A stretch of 64,000 bases of DNA from Bradyrhizobium tropiciagri. GTDB taxonomy: Bacteria; Pseudomonadota; Alphaproteobacteria; Rhizobiales; Xanthobacteraceae. The notes under the pieces were generated by a model. That model was not told the origin of the DNA. It did not search any database and was given only the letters and a program-made list of their open reading frames with translations. Shown piece after piece: positions 32,713 to 41,848 of this stretch. A program made the position numbers and the translations under genes. The stretch is from assembly GCF_018130505.1 (NCBI RefSeq), contig NZ_JAFCKH010000013.1, forward strand, positions 62,001 through 126,000. The letters run 5' to 3'. Position 1 is the first letter of the stretch; every line of letters begins with the position of its first letter.

Positions 32713-34113
32713 ATGCTGGACAAGGCGAAGCTCGACACGGTGCGGCCCAATCTGGCGCCGATTCCCTTTGAGGCCGATGCGCCGTTCCTGAAGATCACAG
32801 GCGAGTTGCCGCGCGAGCTGAACGGCACGCTGTACCGCAACGGCCCCAATCCGCAGTTCGAGGCGCCGGGCGCGCACTGGTTCGTCGGCGACGGCATGCT
32901 GCACGCCTTCCATCTCGAGAACGGCCGCGCCAGTTATCGCAACCGCTGGGTCCGCACGCCGAAATGGCAGGCCGAGCATGACGCCGGCCGCGCACTGTTC
33001 GGCGGTTTCGGCCGCAAGCTGCCGGATGCGCCGGAAGCCATCACGACCGATGGCGGCGTCGCCAACACCAACATCATCTTCCATGCCGGCCGCCTGCTCG
33101 CGCTCGAGGAAGGCCATCTGCCGACCGAGATCGAACCCGGCACGCTCAATCGCCTCGGTTATTGCGACTACAAGGGCGCGATCTCCGGTCCTTTCACCGC
33201 GCATCCCAAGATCGATCCCGTCACCGGCGAGATGGTGTTCTTCGGCTACAACGCTGCGGGTCCCCTGACCCCTGCGCTGTCGTTCGGCGCGGTCAACTCG
33301 TCCGGCGTGGTGACGCGGTTCGAGCGCTTCGAGGCGCCCTATGCCAGCATGGTGCACGACTTCATCGTCACCGAGAACCACCTGCTGTTCCCGGTGCTGC
33401 CCATCACCGGCAGCATGCAGCGTGCGATGCGCGGACAGGCGCCCTACGCCTGGGAGCCGGAGAAAGGCGCTTACGTCGGCGTGATGAAGCGCAGCGGCTC
33501 GTCGAAAGACATCATCTGGTTCCGGGCCGAGAGCTGCTACGTGTTCCACGTCATGAACGCTTGGGAGGACGGCAACCGCATCATCGCCGACGTGATGCAG
33601 TTCGAGGAAGCGCCGCTGTTCAACCATCCCGACGGCTCGCCGACCGACCCGAAGAAGAGCCGCGCGCGCTATTGCCGCTGGACCTTCGATCTCTCGGGGA
33701 ATACGGACCGCTTCACGCAGACCTATCTCGACGATCTGACCGGCGAATTCCCGCGCGTCGACGACCGCCGCGCAGGCTTGAAGAGCAATCACGGCTGGTA
33801 CGCCTGCGCCAACCCCGACCTGCCGATGTTCGCGCTGTCGGGCGTCGTTCATGTCGACGGCAATGGCAAGCGGCTTGGCCATTATCTGTTGCCCGCCGGC
33901 GATACGATCTCGGAGCCGGTCTTCGTCGAGCGTAGCAGCGATGCCGCCGAGGGCGACGGCTGGCTGCTCGCCGTGGTCTGGCGCGCCCGCGAGAACCGCA
34001 GCGACCTCGCCGTCTTCAACGCGCAGAACGTCGAGGCCGGTCCGACCGCGCTGGTGCATCTCGGCCACCGCGTGCCGGATGGATTCCATGGCAATTGGGT
34101 GAGCGCGGAGTAG
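32713..34113 (+). CDS. Carotenoid oxygenase / lignostilbene dioxygenase family
   Basis: The 466-aa enzyme belongs to the RPE65/CCD beta-propeller family that uses Fe(II) held by four histidines to split conjugated C=C bonds. Likely iron ligands lie in TAHPKIDP, SMVHDFIVTENH, YVFHVMNAWEDG and the closing FHGNW. The start NGTLYRNGPNPQFEAPGAHW is diagnostic. Bacterial members cleave carotenoids, apocarotenoids, lignostilbenes or resveratrol-like stilbenes; which one cannot be told. AGGAGAGG precedes the ATG. Expression is probably repressed by the divergent TetR protein. Confidence 0.9.
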   Translation: MLDKAKLDTVRPNLAPIPFEADAPFLKITGELPRELNGTLYRNGPNPQFEAPGAHWFVGDGMLHAFHLENGRASYRNRWVRTPKWQAEHDAGRALFGGFGRKLPDAPEAITTDGGVANTNIIFHAGRLLALEEGHLPTEIEPGTLNRLGYCDYKGAISGPFTAHPKIDPVTGEMVFFGYNAAGPLTPALSFGAVNSSGVVTRFERFEAPYASMVHDFIVTENHLLFPVLPITGSMQRAMRGQAPYAWEPEKGAYVGVMKRSGSSKDIIWFRAESCYVFHVMNAWEDGNRIIADVMQFEEAPLFNHPDGSPTDPKKSRARYCRWTFDLSGNTDRFTQTYLDDLTGEFPRVDDRRAGLKSNHGWYACANPDLPMFALSGVVHVDGNGKRLGHYLLPAGDTISEPVFVERSSDAAEGDGWLLAVVWRARENRSDLAVFNAQNVEAGPTALVHLGHRVPDGFHGNWVSAE

Positions 34114-34141
34114 CGGCGCGCCGTTGCGCTCAGCTCGCACC

Positions 34142-34227
34142 CGTCATTGCGAGCGAAGCGAAGCAATCCATTTCTCCACTTGCGGAGGCGATGGATTGCT
34201 TCGTCGCTTTCGCTCCTCGCAATGACG
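34142..34227. repeat. Palindromic intergenic element, CGTCATTGCGAG type, second copy
   Basis: Arms start CGTCATTGCGAGCGAAGCGA and end CTCGCAATGACG, with GCAATCCAT/ATGGATTGC inside, as in 28308-28391. It lies just after the carotenoid oxygenase gene and probably ends that unit. Confidence 0.9.
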
Positions 34228-34345
34228 AACTTCACGGATTCGATCGCTGTGGGGAGTAGTAACAACGGCACTACCGCAACTACACGCCTCGCAATACTCA
34301 TTATAAGATATTGATATAATTACGTATTTATCGCAGATATCTACA

Positions 34346-34364
34346 ATTTTTACACTGTAAAGAT
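34346..34364. promoter_or_regulatory. Operator 2a, identical to operator 1a
   Basis: ATTTTTACACTGTAAAGAT is the same 19-mer as at 32622-32640, and the identity extends into TTTGCTTGACG. It sits just upstream of a -35 box TTGACG at 34370-34375. Confidence 0.85.
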
Positions 34365-34398
34365 TTTGCTTGACGCGCCCGTCCTCCGCCCTTAGGGT

Positions 34399-34417
34399 AT
34401 CTTTACGCTGTAAAGAT
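34399..34417. promoter_or_regulatory. Operator 2b, perfect 8-3-8 palindrome
   Basis: ATCTTTAC GCT GTAAAGAT is a perfect inverted repeat, placed right after the -10 region TAGGGT (34393-34398) and 12 bases before the 34430 ATG. It likely also overlaps the ribosome-binding region of the transcript start. Confidence 0.85.
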
Positions 34418-34429
34418 TGGAGCCTTCCG

Positions 34430-35005
34430 ATGACGATCTTCCTGATCCTCGCTCCCTACGGTGCCTTCGCCACGCTGATGCTGGTGACCTCGGCCACCGT
34501 CAGCCTGCTCGCCGCCGCGCTGATCTGCCTCGGTGTGATCGCGCTCGATGTCGCGCGCGGCCGCAGCATCAAGATCCTCGGCGTCGGCTCGGTGATCGTG
34601 TTCGCCGCGATCGGCCTCTACCTCACCTTCGTCGACGCGACGCTCGGCACCATCGCGGTGAAGATCGCGGTCGATGCCGGCATCCTGGCGGTGTCGCTCG
34701 GGTCGATCCTCGTCGGCCGTCCCTTCACGCGGCAATATGCACTGGAGGAAGTCGACGCCGAGACCGCGAAATTGCCCGGCTTCACGAAGGCCAACTACCT
34801 GATCACCTGGGCCTGGGTCGGCGCCGTGCTGCTGATGATGATCGGCAACCTCGCTGTGTACTACGTGCCTTCGATGCCGCTGTGGACGGGTCTGCTGGTT
34901 GCGTTCGCCGCACGCAATGCCGCGGTCTACTTCACGCGATGGTATCCGCACTATCGCACGACCAAGGACAGCGCGCCGCCGGCCCGCGCGCTGCCCTCGC
35001 ACTAA
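34430..35005 (+). CDS. Membrane protein (191 aa) in the TetR regulon
   Basis: The protein has five to six hydrophobic segments (about residues 2-18, 22-40, 46-66, 74-92, 123-145 and 148-165). The loop after the fourth reads GRPFTRQYALEEVDAETAKL. It ends in a charged tail. I do not recognise a family; the layout suggests an intracellular-septation or DUF-type membrane protein. It is the first gene after operators 2a/2b and precedes a YciB-like gene by 51 bases, so both should respond to the TetR repressor at 31862. Confidence 0.7.
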   Translation: MTIFLILAPYGAFATLMLVTSATVSLLAAALICLGVIALDVARGRSIKILGVGSVIVFAAIGLYLTFVDATLGTIAVKIAVDAGILAVSLGSILVGRPFTRQYALEEVDAETAKLPGFTKANYLITWAWVGAVLLMMIGNLAVYYVPSMPLWTGLLVAFAARNAAVYFTRWYPHYRTTKDSAPPARALPSH

Positions 35006-35056
35006 GACATGCAATCACCAAACAGACGTCCACCCCGAGGAAACGAAAGCACGACG

Positions 35057-35611
35057 ATGAAGAGCGTATTTGCCAGGCTTGCGAGCGACTTCCTCTCCAC
35101 CATCGTGTTCCTGGTGATCTATTTCGCCACCGACAACGTCCTGATCGCCACCGGCGTCGCCATCGCCGGCGCGATTGCGCAGGTGATCCATGCCCGCGTG
35201 AAGGGCGCAGAGCTCGGCTACATGACCTGGGCGAGCCTTGGGCTGGTGATCGTGCTCGGCGGCGCGACGCTGCTCACCAATGATCCGCGCTTCGTGCTGG
35301 CCAAGCCCGCGATCGGCCACATCGCGATCGGCGCCATCATGCTCAAGCGCGGCTGGATGCTGCGCTACCTGCCGCCGATCGTGACGCAGACCATTCCGGA
35401 CTACGCCACCTTCGCCGGCTACGCCTGGGCCGTGCTGATGTTCGTGCTCGCCGGCGGCACGATCGCGATCGCCGCGACCGGGGACATGAAGCTGTGGGCG
35501 TTCTACGTGTCGGTCGTGCTGCTCGGCGCCAAGATCGCCGCCTTCGCGATCCAGTACGTCGCCTTCCGCGTCCTGATCGGAGGCCGCCTGCGCGCCGCGG
35601 CCCGCGCCTGA
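35057..35611 (+). CDS. YciB/IspZ-type septation membrane protein
   Basis: The 184-aa protein has five membrane helices. The family signature is ARVKGAELGYMTWASLGLVI followed by VLGGATLLTNDPRFVLAKPA. YciB (IspZ, septation protein A) is an inner-membrane protein linked to cell envelope synthesis. A different housekeeping yciB is likely elsewhere, since this copy sits in a repressor-controlled operon. The ATG at 35057 is chosen because the upstream 16 codons look untranslated. Confidence 0.75.
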   Translation: MKSVFARLASDFLSTIVFLVIYFATDNVLIATGVAIAGAIAQVIHARVKGAELGYMTWASLGLVIVLGGATLLTNDPRFVLAKPAIGHIAIGAIMLKRGWMLRYLPPIVTQTIPDYATFAGYAWAVLMFVLAGGTIAIAATGDMKLWAFYVSVVLLGAKIAAFAIQYVAFRVLIGGRLRAAARA

Positions 35612-35690
35612 TCGCCGCAGTCGCAAACTAGGCTTGGATTGCAAGATGGGCTATACCGCCGCGCACGCCTTACCTCGAGGGGAGAAATAA

Positions 35691-35987
35691 ATGGCAGTGG
35701 ACGGAAACTGGAATCTTGTCATGACGACGCCGATGGGCGAGCGCAAGGCGACGCTGTCGCTGCAGAGCTCGGGCGGCACGCTCACCGGCACGCAGGGCGC
35801 CGACGGTAATTCCACCGACATCTTCGACGGCACCGTGAACGGCGACAACCTCGCCTGGAAGGTGTCGATCACCAATCCGATGCCGCTGACCCTCGAATTC
35901 ACCGGCACGGTGGCCGGCGACGGCATTTCCGGCGAGATGGGCATCGGCCCGATGGGCAGCTTCCCGTTCACCGGCACGCGCGGCTAG
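35691..35987 (+). CDS. Conserved beta-rich hypothetical protein (98 aa)
   Basis: MAVDGNWNLVMTTPMGERKA starts a protein of regular beta strands: ATLSLQSSGGTLTGT, then WKVSITNPMPLTLEFTGTV and GEMGIGPMGSFPFTGTR. The pattern resembles a small lipocalin-like or beta-sandwich fold. It is, as I recall, common in Bradyrhizobium, with function unknown. GAGGGGAG lies 8-14 bases upstream of the ATG. Confidence 0.7.
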   Translation: MAVDGNWNLVMTTPMGERKATLSLQSSGGTLTGTQGADGNSTDIFDGTVNGDNLAWKVSITNPMPLTLEFTGTVAGDGISGEMGIGPMGSFPFTGTRG

Positions 35988-36006
35988 CCGCGCCATTCGC
36001 TGCCGC

Positions 36007-36948
36007 ATGCGCATCCTGACCTCCATCGCCGTGGCAGCCCTGCTCGCCACGGCGGCTGCGGCGCAAGATGCGAACGAATCCGAGCCGGCGTGGCGCACCA
36101 GCGCGCTCACGCTGGTGCCCACCGGATACGTTGCCGGCAAGGCCGCGACCGATGCCGCCGGCACGACCGGCTATCTCGCGGTCTATCCAGCGACCGCAAA
36201 CGACCCGAAGACGCCGGCTAGCGTGTTCGCTCCACGTCAAATGCTCGTCGTGGCGCTGGACAAGGATAAATCGCGCGCCGTCTCCGCCGAGTTGAAGCCG
36301 CGCGCCGGCCACGAGGCCGCGGCGCTGGACGGCGACGGCGCCGATCGCGATGAAGCTGAGCGCCAGGCTGCGCTCGGCGCAAAGCGCACGACGCTCCCGC
36401 AAGGCACCGAGCTGTGCGACATCGGCGCATGGTCGGACGACAAGGACCCGGCAGGGCTCAACGTGCGCGCCGAACCATCGGTGAAGTCACGCGTGCTGGG
36501 CACGTTGCCACCGCCTTATCGGCTGAAGATGGGCGGCAGCGAGAACACGCCCGACGGCGGCTGGCTGACCGAGTTTCGCATCATCGGTTTCAAGGACGGC
36601 TGGTTCCTGATCGAGGGCGCGACGCCGCCGGGCAAGGACTACGAAGACGAGCGCCGCTATCCGCGCAACGCGCCAAAGCCCTATGCGGGGCGCGGATGGG
36701 TCGCCGCCAGCAAGGTCGGCGCGAACTACGCCAATGGCGGCACTCGCATGGGCGGGCTGTTTCAGGCCCCCTCCGTCGATGCGAAGTGGATGCCGGCGCT
36801 GCGCAAGCTCGGCGGCCCGCTCGACACCGACGGCGGGCCGAAGCGGATCTTCGCCTGCAGCGGAGATTGGGCGCTGGTGGAGAGCGAAGACGGCGTGCGC
36901 GGCTGGTGGCGCAGCCTGTGCTCGAACCAGGTGACCAACTGCAGCTAG
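36007..36948 (+). CDS. Secreted protein with SH3-like region
   Basis: The 313-aa protein has a signal peptide (MRILTSIAVAALLATAAAAQ). About residue 138 it shows LCDIGAWSDDKDPAGLNVRA, the typical entry NVRxxPS of bacterial SH3 domains, followed by EPSVKSRVLGTLPPP and GWVAASKVGANYA. The last 45 residues have two cysteine-containing segments (FACSGDWALVES and RGWWRSLCSNQV). SH3b domains bind cell wall or peptide. Its target is unknown. It follows the 35691 gene by 19 bases, so co-transcription is possible. Confidence 0.7.
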   Translation: MRILTSIAVAALLATAAAAQDANESEPAWRTSALTLVPTGYVAGKAATDAAGTTGYLAVYPATANDPKTPASVFAPRQMLVVALDKDKSRAVSAELKPRAGHEAAALDGDGADRDEAERQAALGAKRTTLPQGTELCDIGAWSDDKDPAGLNVRAEPSVKSRVLGTLPPPYRLKMGGSENTPDGGWLTEFRIIGFKDGWFLIEGATPPGKDYEDERRYPRNAPKPYAGRGWVAASKVGANYANGGTRMGGLFQAPSVDAKWMPALRKLGGPLDTDGGPKRIFACSGDWALVESEDGVRGWWRSLCSNQVTNCS

Positions 36949-37010
36949 GAAATTCAGGCGAACGCGCCAGCCGTTACGCGCACGCACGCCCGTCAGGAGA
37001 TGCCGTTCGC

Positions 37011-37586
37011 TCAGCGACGGCCGTTGGCCTCGTTGCGATAGGCCTTCTGCATGTTGCTGCGCTCGAGCTCGGCAGACGCCGCGGCGGCCGCGTCAGCCGA
37101 TTTCTGGATGTTGCCCATGTTCGCCACCGCGGCAGCGGCCATCGCCGGATGGATGCGCGACATCTCGAACGGCCGATGCTCCAGCGTGGAGGAGATGCGC
37201 TCCTGCATCGCGACGAGATAGAGGTCGCGGATCTTGGGATTGTCCGCGAGGTTCTTGGCATAGTCCTGGGTGCGCCCCTTGGCGCCTTCCAGCTTCAATT
37301 GGACGCGGGTCGCGGTGCCCTTCTCTTCCGATGTGAGCTGCGCGGTGTAGCGGAACAGCTCCTCGCTCTTCCTGCGCACGATCCACACCACCTCGGTGTC
37401 GCTGGTGCGGACCGTGGTGTCGAGCGGCTGGCTCCCGAACACCTGGGGCGGCAGCTCGGTTCGCGCGAGGTCCTGCCGCGCCTGGCCGATCGGCACGGGA
37501 TAGACCACGTTACCCTCGCCCGGATAGATGTAGTACAGATAGGCCGCCACGCAGGCGACCAGAAATCCACCAAACAATTCCTTCAT
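37011..37586 (-). CDS. Membrane-anchored protein (191 aa)
   Basis: An N-terminal helix MKELFGGFLVACVAAYLYYI anchors a periplasmic domain. That domain has strands (TEVVWIVRRKSEELFRYTAQ and TATRVQLKLEGAK) and a helical C-terminal part rich in Ala (SRIHPAMAAAAVANMGN). AAGGAGA lies before the ATG at 37586. It shares domain style with the 37638 lipoprotein just upstream (strands on TAQL/VQF, then PAM...), and the two probably form an operon. Family not recognised. Confidence 0.65.
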   Translation of the reverse strand: MKELFGGFLVACVAAYLYYIYPGEGNVVYPVPIGQARQDLARTELPPQVFGSQPLDTTVRTSDTEVVWIVRRKSEELFRYTAQLTSEEKGTATRVQLKLEGAKGRTQDYAKNLADNPKIRDLYLVAMQERISSTLEHRPFEMSRIHPAMAAAAVANMGNIQKSADAAAAASAELERSNMQKAYRNEANGRR

Positions 37587-37637
37587 CACCAATCTCCTTG
37601 CATGTGCGCGCCGGCCGTTACGGTCCGGCACGCGCGA

Positions 37638-38171
37638 TCAATCGTCGACGCGGAACACCAGGCCCGACCCGAGGCCGCCACGCTGAACGTTGCAAACCGT
37701 GTCCTTGCCCGGACCGACGCGCTGCACGTCGAATTTGCGGCCTTCGAGAATTGCGGCGACCTGCTCCTGCACCGCTGGACGAAGCGGCTGGTTGAAAGCC
37801 GGCCGCTTGTAGAATTGCGAGCCGTCATACATCTCGCCGTTGCCGGCCGGAGGGATGCGGATCTCGACCTTGGTCTGCTTGTCGTTGAACGCGGTCAGCA
37901 CCGCGGTGAACTGCACGACCTCACGGCCGCTGCTGTGAACCTTCCAGGTGACCTGGCGGTCGGGCACGCCGACCGGCGTCACATGCACGAGGATGCCGCA
38001 CTGCTTGGCGTAGACCATGTCGGCAAATTTGTCGGCGAACAGACGGCGATAGGCTTCGCTGACGCTGACGTCATACACGCCCGGCGGCCGCTCTTCCTTG
38101 CAGCCGGCAAGGGCGAGCGCGCTGAGGACGAGCACCGCCCGTCCGATCCGCTTCATCGTCGATTGTTTCAT
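37638..38171 (-). CDS. Lipoprotein (177 aa)
   Basis: A lipobox is present: MKRIGRAVLVLSALALAGCK, with the Cys after ALAG. The mature part has SVSEAYRRLFADKFADMVYA, then strands VTWKVHSSGREVVQFTAVLT and VEIRIPPAG, and KFDVQRVGPGK near the end. The gene lies 51 bases upstream of the 37011 gene on the same strand, and the two products look related in their strand pattern. Function unknown. The ATG at 38171 is preferred over GTG 38177; the internal ATG at residue 6 is also possible. Confidence 0.7.
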   Translation of the reverse strand: MKQSTMKRIGRAVLVLSALALAGCKEERPPGVYDVSVSEAYRRLFADKFADMVYAKQCGILVHVTPVGVPDRQVTWKVHSSGREVVQFTAVLTAFNDKQTKVEIRIPPAGNGEMYDGSQFYKRPAFNQPLRPAVQEQVAAILEGRKFDVQRVGPGKDTVCNVQRGGLGSGLVFRVDD

Positions 38172-38345
38172 GGCCACCCACCCCTGCTCGTTCGGTCGGC
38201 AGGATGGCGCGCAGCGTCGGCGAGAAAGATTAAAGGTCCTCCGCGGAATTCGGTTGCTTTCTTCGCGGACTGCAACCCGTCACGCGCCAAAACGTCGCAG
38301 CCGCCGCATCATGGTTAATGCTAACGATACGGCCCGACAGTGCGG

Positions 38346-39020
38346 CTAGTACCAGATCTGCATCGGCAGGCCGTGTGCGTCCATTGGCGGCGCCCCTTCC
38401 GGAACGCAGCCACCAGGCTCGCGCGCGGCAATTGCGACGGCGCAGGCATCCAGCACGTCGTCGCGCTTGGCACCGCGGCCAATCCGAGTCTCGGTCAGCC
38501 AGCGGTCGAGCTCGCGAAAGCCCGCGCGCCTGAGCAGCTTGCAGCGGAGAGCATCGCCCTCCTCCGACTTCTTGCGCGGCAACGGCTTGCCGCCGTTCAG
38601 CCGCAGGAATACCAGTTCGGGATGCACCTCGCGGATGTCGCGCGTGGCTTCGGCGCGGAGGAACGCGTCGACTTCCATGATCTTGTTGCCGAGATGCCAG
38701 AGTTGGCGCGAGACCTTCGTCTGACCGCGACGCTCCGCTTCCGCATTCGCGCGGTCCGGATCGCGAAACTCCTGCCAGAGCCAGCGCCGCGCGCCGGTGA
38801 AGACGCGCGAGGTGTGCGGCCGCAAGCTCGCGCGCGCCAGCAGATCGCAGTCACGCCTGCCGTCTTCGGTCATGCCGATCGGGATGTCGATGCCGGCGCG
38901 ATCGAACGGACGCGCCAGCGCTTCCGCGATGTCGGTGTGGAAGGAGATCGTCCGACGGTCGCCGTCGATCGAGACGGTGACCCAGCCTTTGGAAAATCCG
39001 TCGAGGCCGACCGCCCTCAA
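38346..39020 (-). CDS. DUF429 protein
   Basis: The 224-aa protein starts at a TTG that overlaps the fumarase stop as [24 protein letters not shown] and [16 protein letters not shown], with the later [16 protein letters not shown], match the DUF429 (RNase H-like fold) family. These proteins have an acidic cluster like nucleases, but activity is not established. The overlap implies translational coupling with fumarate hydratase; there is no obvious functional link. Confidence 0.8.
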   Translation of the reverse strand: MRAVGLDGFSKGWVTVSIDGDRRTISFHTDIAEALARPFDRAGIDIPIGMTEDGRRDCDLLARASLRPHTSRVFTGARRWLWQEFRDPDRANAEAERRGQTKVSRQLWHLGNKIMEVDAFLRAEATRDIREVHPELVFLRLNGGKPLPRKKSEEGDALRCKLLRRAGFRELDRWLTETRIGRGAKRDDVLDACAVAIAAREPGGCVPEGAPPMDAHGLPMQIWY

Positions 39021-40672
39021 CCGAGATTCAATTCCTTGAAGAAGTCGTTGCCCTTGTCATCGATGATGATGAAGGCCGGGAAGTCGACCACCTCGATACG
39101 CCAGATCGCTTCCATGCCGAGCTCGGGATACTCGACCACCTCGACCTTCTTGATGCAGTGCTCGGCGAGGTTCGCCGCGGCGCCGCCGATCGAGCCGAGA
39201 TAGAAGCCGCCGTGCTTCTTGCAGGCCTCGCGCACCGCGACCGCGCGGTTGCCCTTGGCGACCATCACCATCGATCCTCCGGCAGCCTGGAACTGGTCGA
39301 CGAAGGAGTCCATGCGGCCGGCGGTGGTCGGGCCGAACGCGCCGGAGGCGTAGCCGTCGGGCGTCTTGGCGGGACCGGCATAGTAGATCGGATGGTTCTT
39401 GAAGTAATCCGGCAGCGGCTCGCCCTTCTCCAGCCGCTCGCGCAGCTTGGCATGCGCGGAGTCGCGCGCCACGATCATGGTGCCGGTCATCGAGACGCGG
39501 GTCTTGATCGGATATTGCGACAGCGTTGCAAGGATCTCCTTCATCGGCTTGTTGAGGTCGATCTTCACGACCTCGCCGCCAAGCGACTGCTCGACCGCGG
39601 GCAGATACTGCGCCGGATTGTGCTCGAGCTCCTCGAGATAGACGCCGTCCTTGGTGATCTTGCCGAGCACCTGGCGGTCCGCGGAGCAGGAGACGCCGAG
39701 CCCGATCGGCAGCGAGGCGCCATGGCGCGGCATCCGGATCACGCGGACGTCATGGCAGAAATATTTTCCGCCGAACTGCGCGCCGACGCCGAGCGACTGC
39801 GTCATCTTGAGGATTTCCTGCTCCATCTCGACATCGCGGAACGCATTGCCGTCGGCCGAGCCGTGGGTCGGCAGCGCGTCGAGATAGCGCGCGGAGGCGA
39901 GCTTCACGGTCTTCATGCAGAGCTCGGCCGAGGTGCCGCCGATCACGATCGCAAGATGATAGGGCGGGCACGCCGCGGTGCCGAGCGTCAGCACCTTCTC
40001 CTTCAGGAACGCGAGCAGACGATCCTTGGTCAGCACCGAGGGCGTCGCCTGGAACAGGAAGCTCTTGTTGGCTGAGCCGCCACCCTTGGCCATGAACATG
40101 AACTTGTAGGCGTCATCGCCCTCGGCGTAGATCTCGCACTGCGCCGGCATGTTGTTGGCGGTGTTCTTCTCCTCATACATCGACAGCGGCGCGACCTGCG
40201 AATAGCGCAGATTGCGGCGCAGATAGGCGTCGCGCGCGCCCTCGGAGAGCGCGGCCTCGTCGTCGCCGTCGGTGATGACGTTGCAGCCCTTCTTGCCCAT
40301 GATGATCGCGGTGCCGGTGTCCTGGCACATCGGCAGCACACCGCCGGCCGCGATGTTGGCGTTCTTCAGGAAATCGAAGGCGACGAACTTGTCGTTGTCG
40401 CTGGCTTCCTTGTCCTCGAGGATGTTGCGGAGCTGCTTCAGGTGCCCCGGCCGCAGATAGTGGTTGATGTCGCCGAACGCGGCCTCGGAGAGCGCGCGCA
40501 GCGCCTCGCGCGACACCACCAGCATGTCCTTGCCCAGCACCTTCTCGACCCGGACACCCTCGGCGGTGACCTTCTTGTAGGGCGTCGTATCGGCCCCCAG
40601 CGGGAACAAAGGGGTGTGCTTGTAGGGCGGAACGGGCTTCTGCTGGTCGGGGAAGGCGGTTGGGGCGTTCAT
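39017..40672 (-). CDS. fumA: Fumarate hydratase, class I (iron-sulfur)
   Basis: The 551-aa enzyme converts fumarate and malate in the TCA cycle using an oxygen-sensitive [4Fe-4S] cluster. It contains both halves of the family: the alpha-like part with [20 protein letters not shown] and [17 protein letters not shown], and the beta-like part with [20 protein letters not shown] and [20 protein letters not shown]. The ATG at 40672 is used; a frame extends to 40753 but the added part lacks a ribosome-binding site. A DUF429 gene overlaps its 3' end. Confidence 0.95.
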   Translation of the reverse strand: MNAPTAFPDQQKPVPPYKHTPLFPLGADTTPYKKVTAEGVRVEKVLGKDMLVVSREALRALSEAAFGDINHYLRPGHLKQLRNILEDKEASDNDKFVAFDFLKNANIAAGGVLPMCQDTGTAIIMGKKGCNVITDGDDEAALSEGARDAYLRRNLRYSQVAPLSMYEEKNTANNMPAQCEIYAEGDDAYKFMFMAKGGGSANKSFLFQATPSVLTKDRLLAFLKEKVLTLGTAACPPYHLAIVIGGTSAELCMKTVKLASARYLDALPTHGSADGNAFRDVEMEQEILKMTQSLGVGAQFGGKYFCHDVRVIRMPRHGASLPIGLGVSCSADRQVLGKITKDGVYLEELEHNPAQYLPAVEQSLGGEVVKIDLNKPMKEILATLSQYPIKTRVSMTGTMIVARDSAHAKLRERLEKGEPLPDYFKNHPIYYAGPAKTPDGYASGAFGPTTAGRMDSFVDQFQAAGGSMVMVAKGNRAVAVREACKKHGGFYLGSIGGAAANLAEHCIKKVEVVEYPELGMEAIWRIEVVDFPAFIIIDDKGNDFFKELNLG

Positions 40673-40901
40673 GGGCTGCTCGTCGGTTGGAATGGCCGGA
40701 TGACCCGCAGGGGCGCCGGCAACGTAGAGCCGTTCTAAGCCTTTTGCCGACAAAAGGAAGGAACAAGGCGCCGGGAACGCCCCACGGAACGCTCATGGCT
40801 CCCGGCCGCCCCACGCAGCAATCCATGTGGGATGCTTCACAAGTATATAATCTAAGGTTGTGCAATGATGAGCTCCCATGCACCGACCAAGGGAGGCCAT
40901 C

Positions 40902-41222
40902 ATGAAGACCGGACTTTTCGTCTCGCTCGCCGCGCTGGCATTGCTGATCGCAATCCCCTCCGGCGCCAATGCCGTCGTCGGCCAGAAATGCGGCGGCATC
41001 GTCCCGCTGCAGTGCGGGTTCGACGAGTATTGCCAGTTCAAGCCGGGCACCTGCGGCCGCGGCGACCAGATGGGCATCTGCGCGCAAAAGCCGACCGTCT
41101 GCACCAGGATCTTCAAGCCGGTGTGCGGCTGCGACGGCAAGACCTACGGCAATGATTGCGAACGCCAGGCCGCCGGCGTCTCCAAGCTGCACAACGGCAA
41201 GTGCAAGAAGCCGGCCTATTAG
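40902..41222 (+). CDS. Secreted Kazal-type protease-inhibitor-like protein
   Basis: The 106-aa protein has a signal peptide (MKTGLFVSLAALALLIAIPS, cut near ANA) and ten cysteines. The C-terminal half is a classic Kazal domain: CTRIFKPVCGCDGKTYGNDC, then ERQAAGVSKLHNGKCKKP. The first half (GQKCGGIVPLQCGFDEYCQF) is a further cysteine-rich part. Kazal domains block serine proteases; the target here could be self-protection or host/predator enzymes. GGGAGG precedes the ATG. It stands alone. Confidence 0.88.
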   Translation: MKTGLFVSLAALALLIAIPSGANAVVGQKCGGIVPLQCGFDEYCQFKPGTCGRGDQMGICAQKPTVCTRIFKPVCGCDGKTYGNDCERQAAGVSKLHNGKCKKPAY

Positions 41223-41316
41223 CCTTCCTGCGCCCTGATCCGGCTAGGCGTGGACGGTCCACCGTGACTGCGTCACGCAGTCATGGCACGTATTGACGCG
41301 CCTCGCGGGAGCCTGC

Positions 41317-41844
41317 ATGAACCTTCGCGCATTTCATGCCGCGGGGGTATTCATGACCGGATCGTTGCGCCGACATCTGCCGTGGAGCATTAGCTCCCTT
41401 CTGCCGGCTGCGCTGCTGGCGTTCGCCGCGAGCTTCGCCGCGGCGCCGGCGCATGCCGACCCCTGCGCCGATATCGCCAAGCAGCTCGCCGGCCAGATCG
41501 ATGGGCTGAAGGTCAATTTCACTGCGGCCAATATCACCTACCTGAAGCATCCGGCGGCCAGGGAGCTGTCGATCGGCTGCCGCGGCAAGGACTATTCGAC
41601 CGAGCTCTACGCCAAGACCGACCGCAAGATGAAGCCTGAGTTCTTCAACCTGGTCGGCGCGGCCACGGCGCTGATCTTCACCGTGCCGAAGGACGACGCC
41701 ACGACCGGCACCTCGCGCTGCCTGAAGCGGATGGGCATCCTGCGCGGCAACACCATCACGATGCGCTATCGCCGCCTCAACCTGGAATGCACCCGAACCA
41801 GGACCGAGGCCTCGATCACGGTCCGACGCGGCAGGGACGAGTGA
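41317..41844 (+). CDS. Secreted protein (175 aa), unknown
   Basis: The start MNLRAFHAAGVFMTGSLRRH has GGGAG 8 bases upstream; an internal ATG at 41353 is a shorter alternative. A signal sequence ends near APAHA. The mature part has cysteines in DPCADIAKQ, IGCRGKDYS, SRCLKRMG and LECTRTRTE. FFNLVGAATALIFTVPKDDA is a hydrophobic centre. No family recognised. It is convergent with the SRPBCC gene, 4 bases apart. Confidence 0.65.
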   Translation: MNLRAFHAAGVFMTGSLRRHLPWSISSLLPAALLAFAASFAAAPAHADPCADIAKQLAGQIDGLKVNFTAANITYLKHPAARELSIGCRGKDYSTELYAKTDRKMKPEFFNLVGAATALIFTVPKDDATTGTSRCLKRMGILRGNTITMRYRRLNLECTRTRTEASITVRRGRDE

Positions 41845-41848
41845 GCCG

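Noticed and set aside
36414-38318. 634-codon open frame on the plus strand
   Set aside because: It overlaps three genes with good signal peptides and ribosome-binding sites, and its composition is not protein-like.
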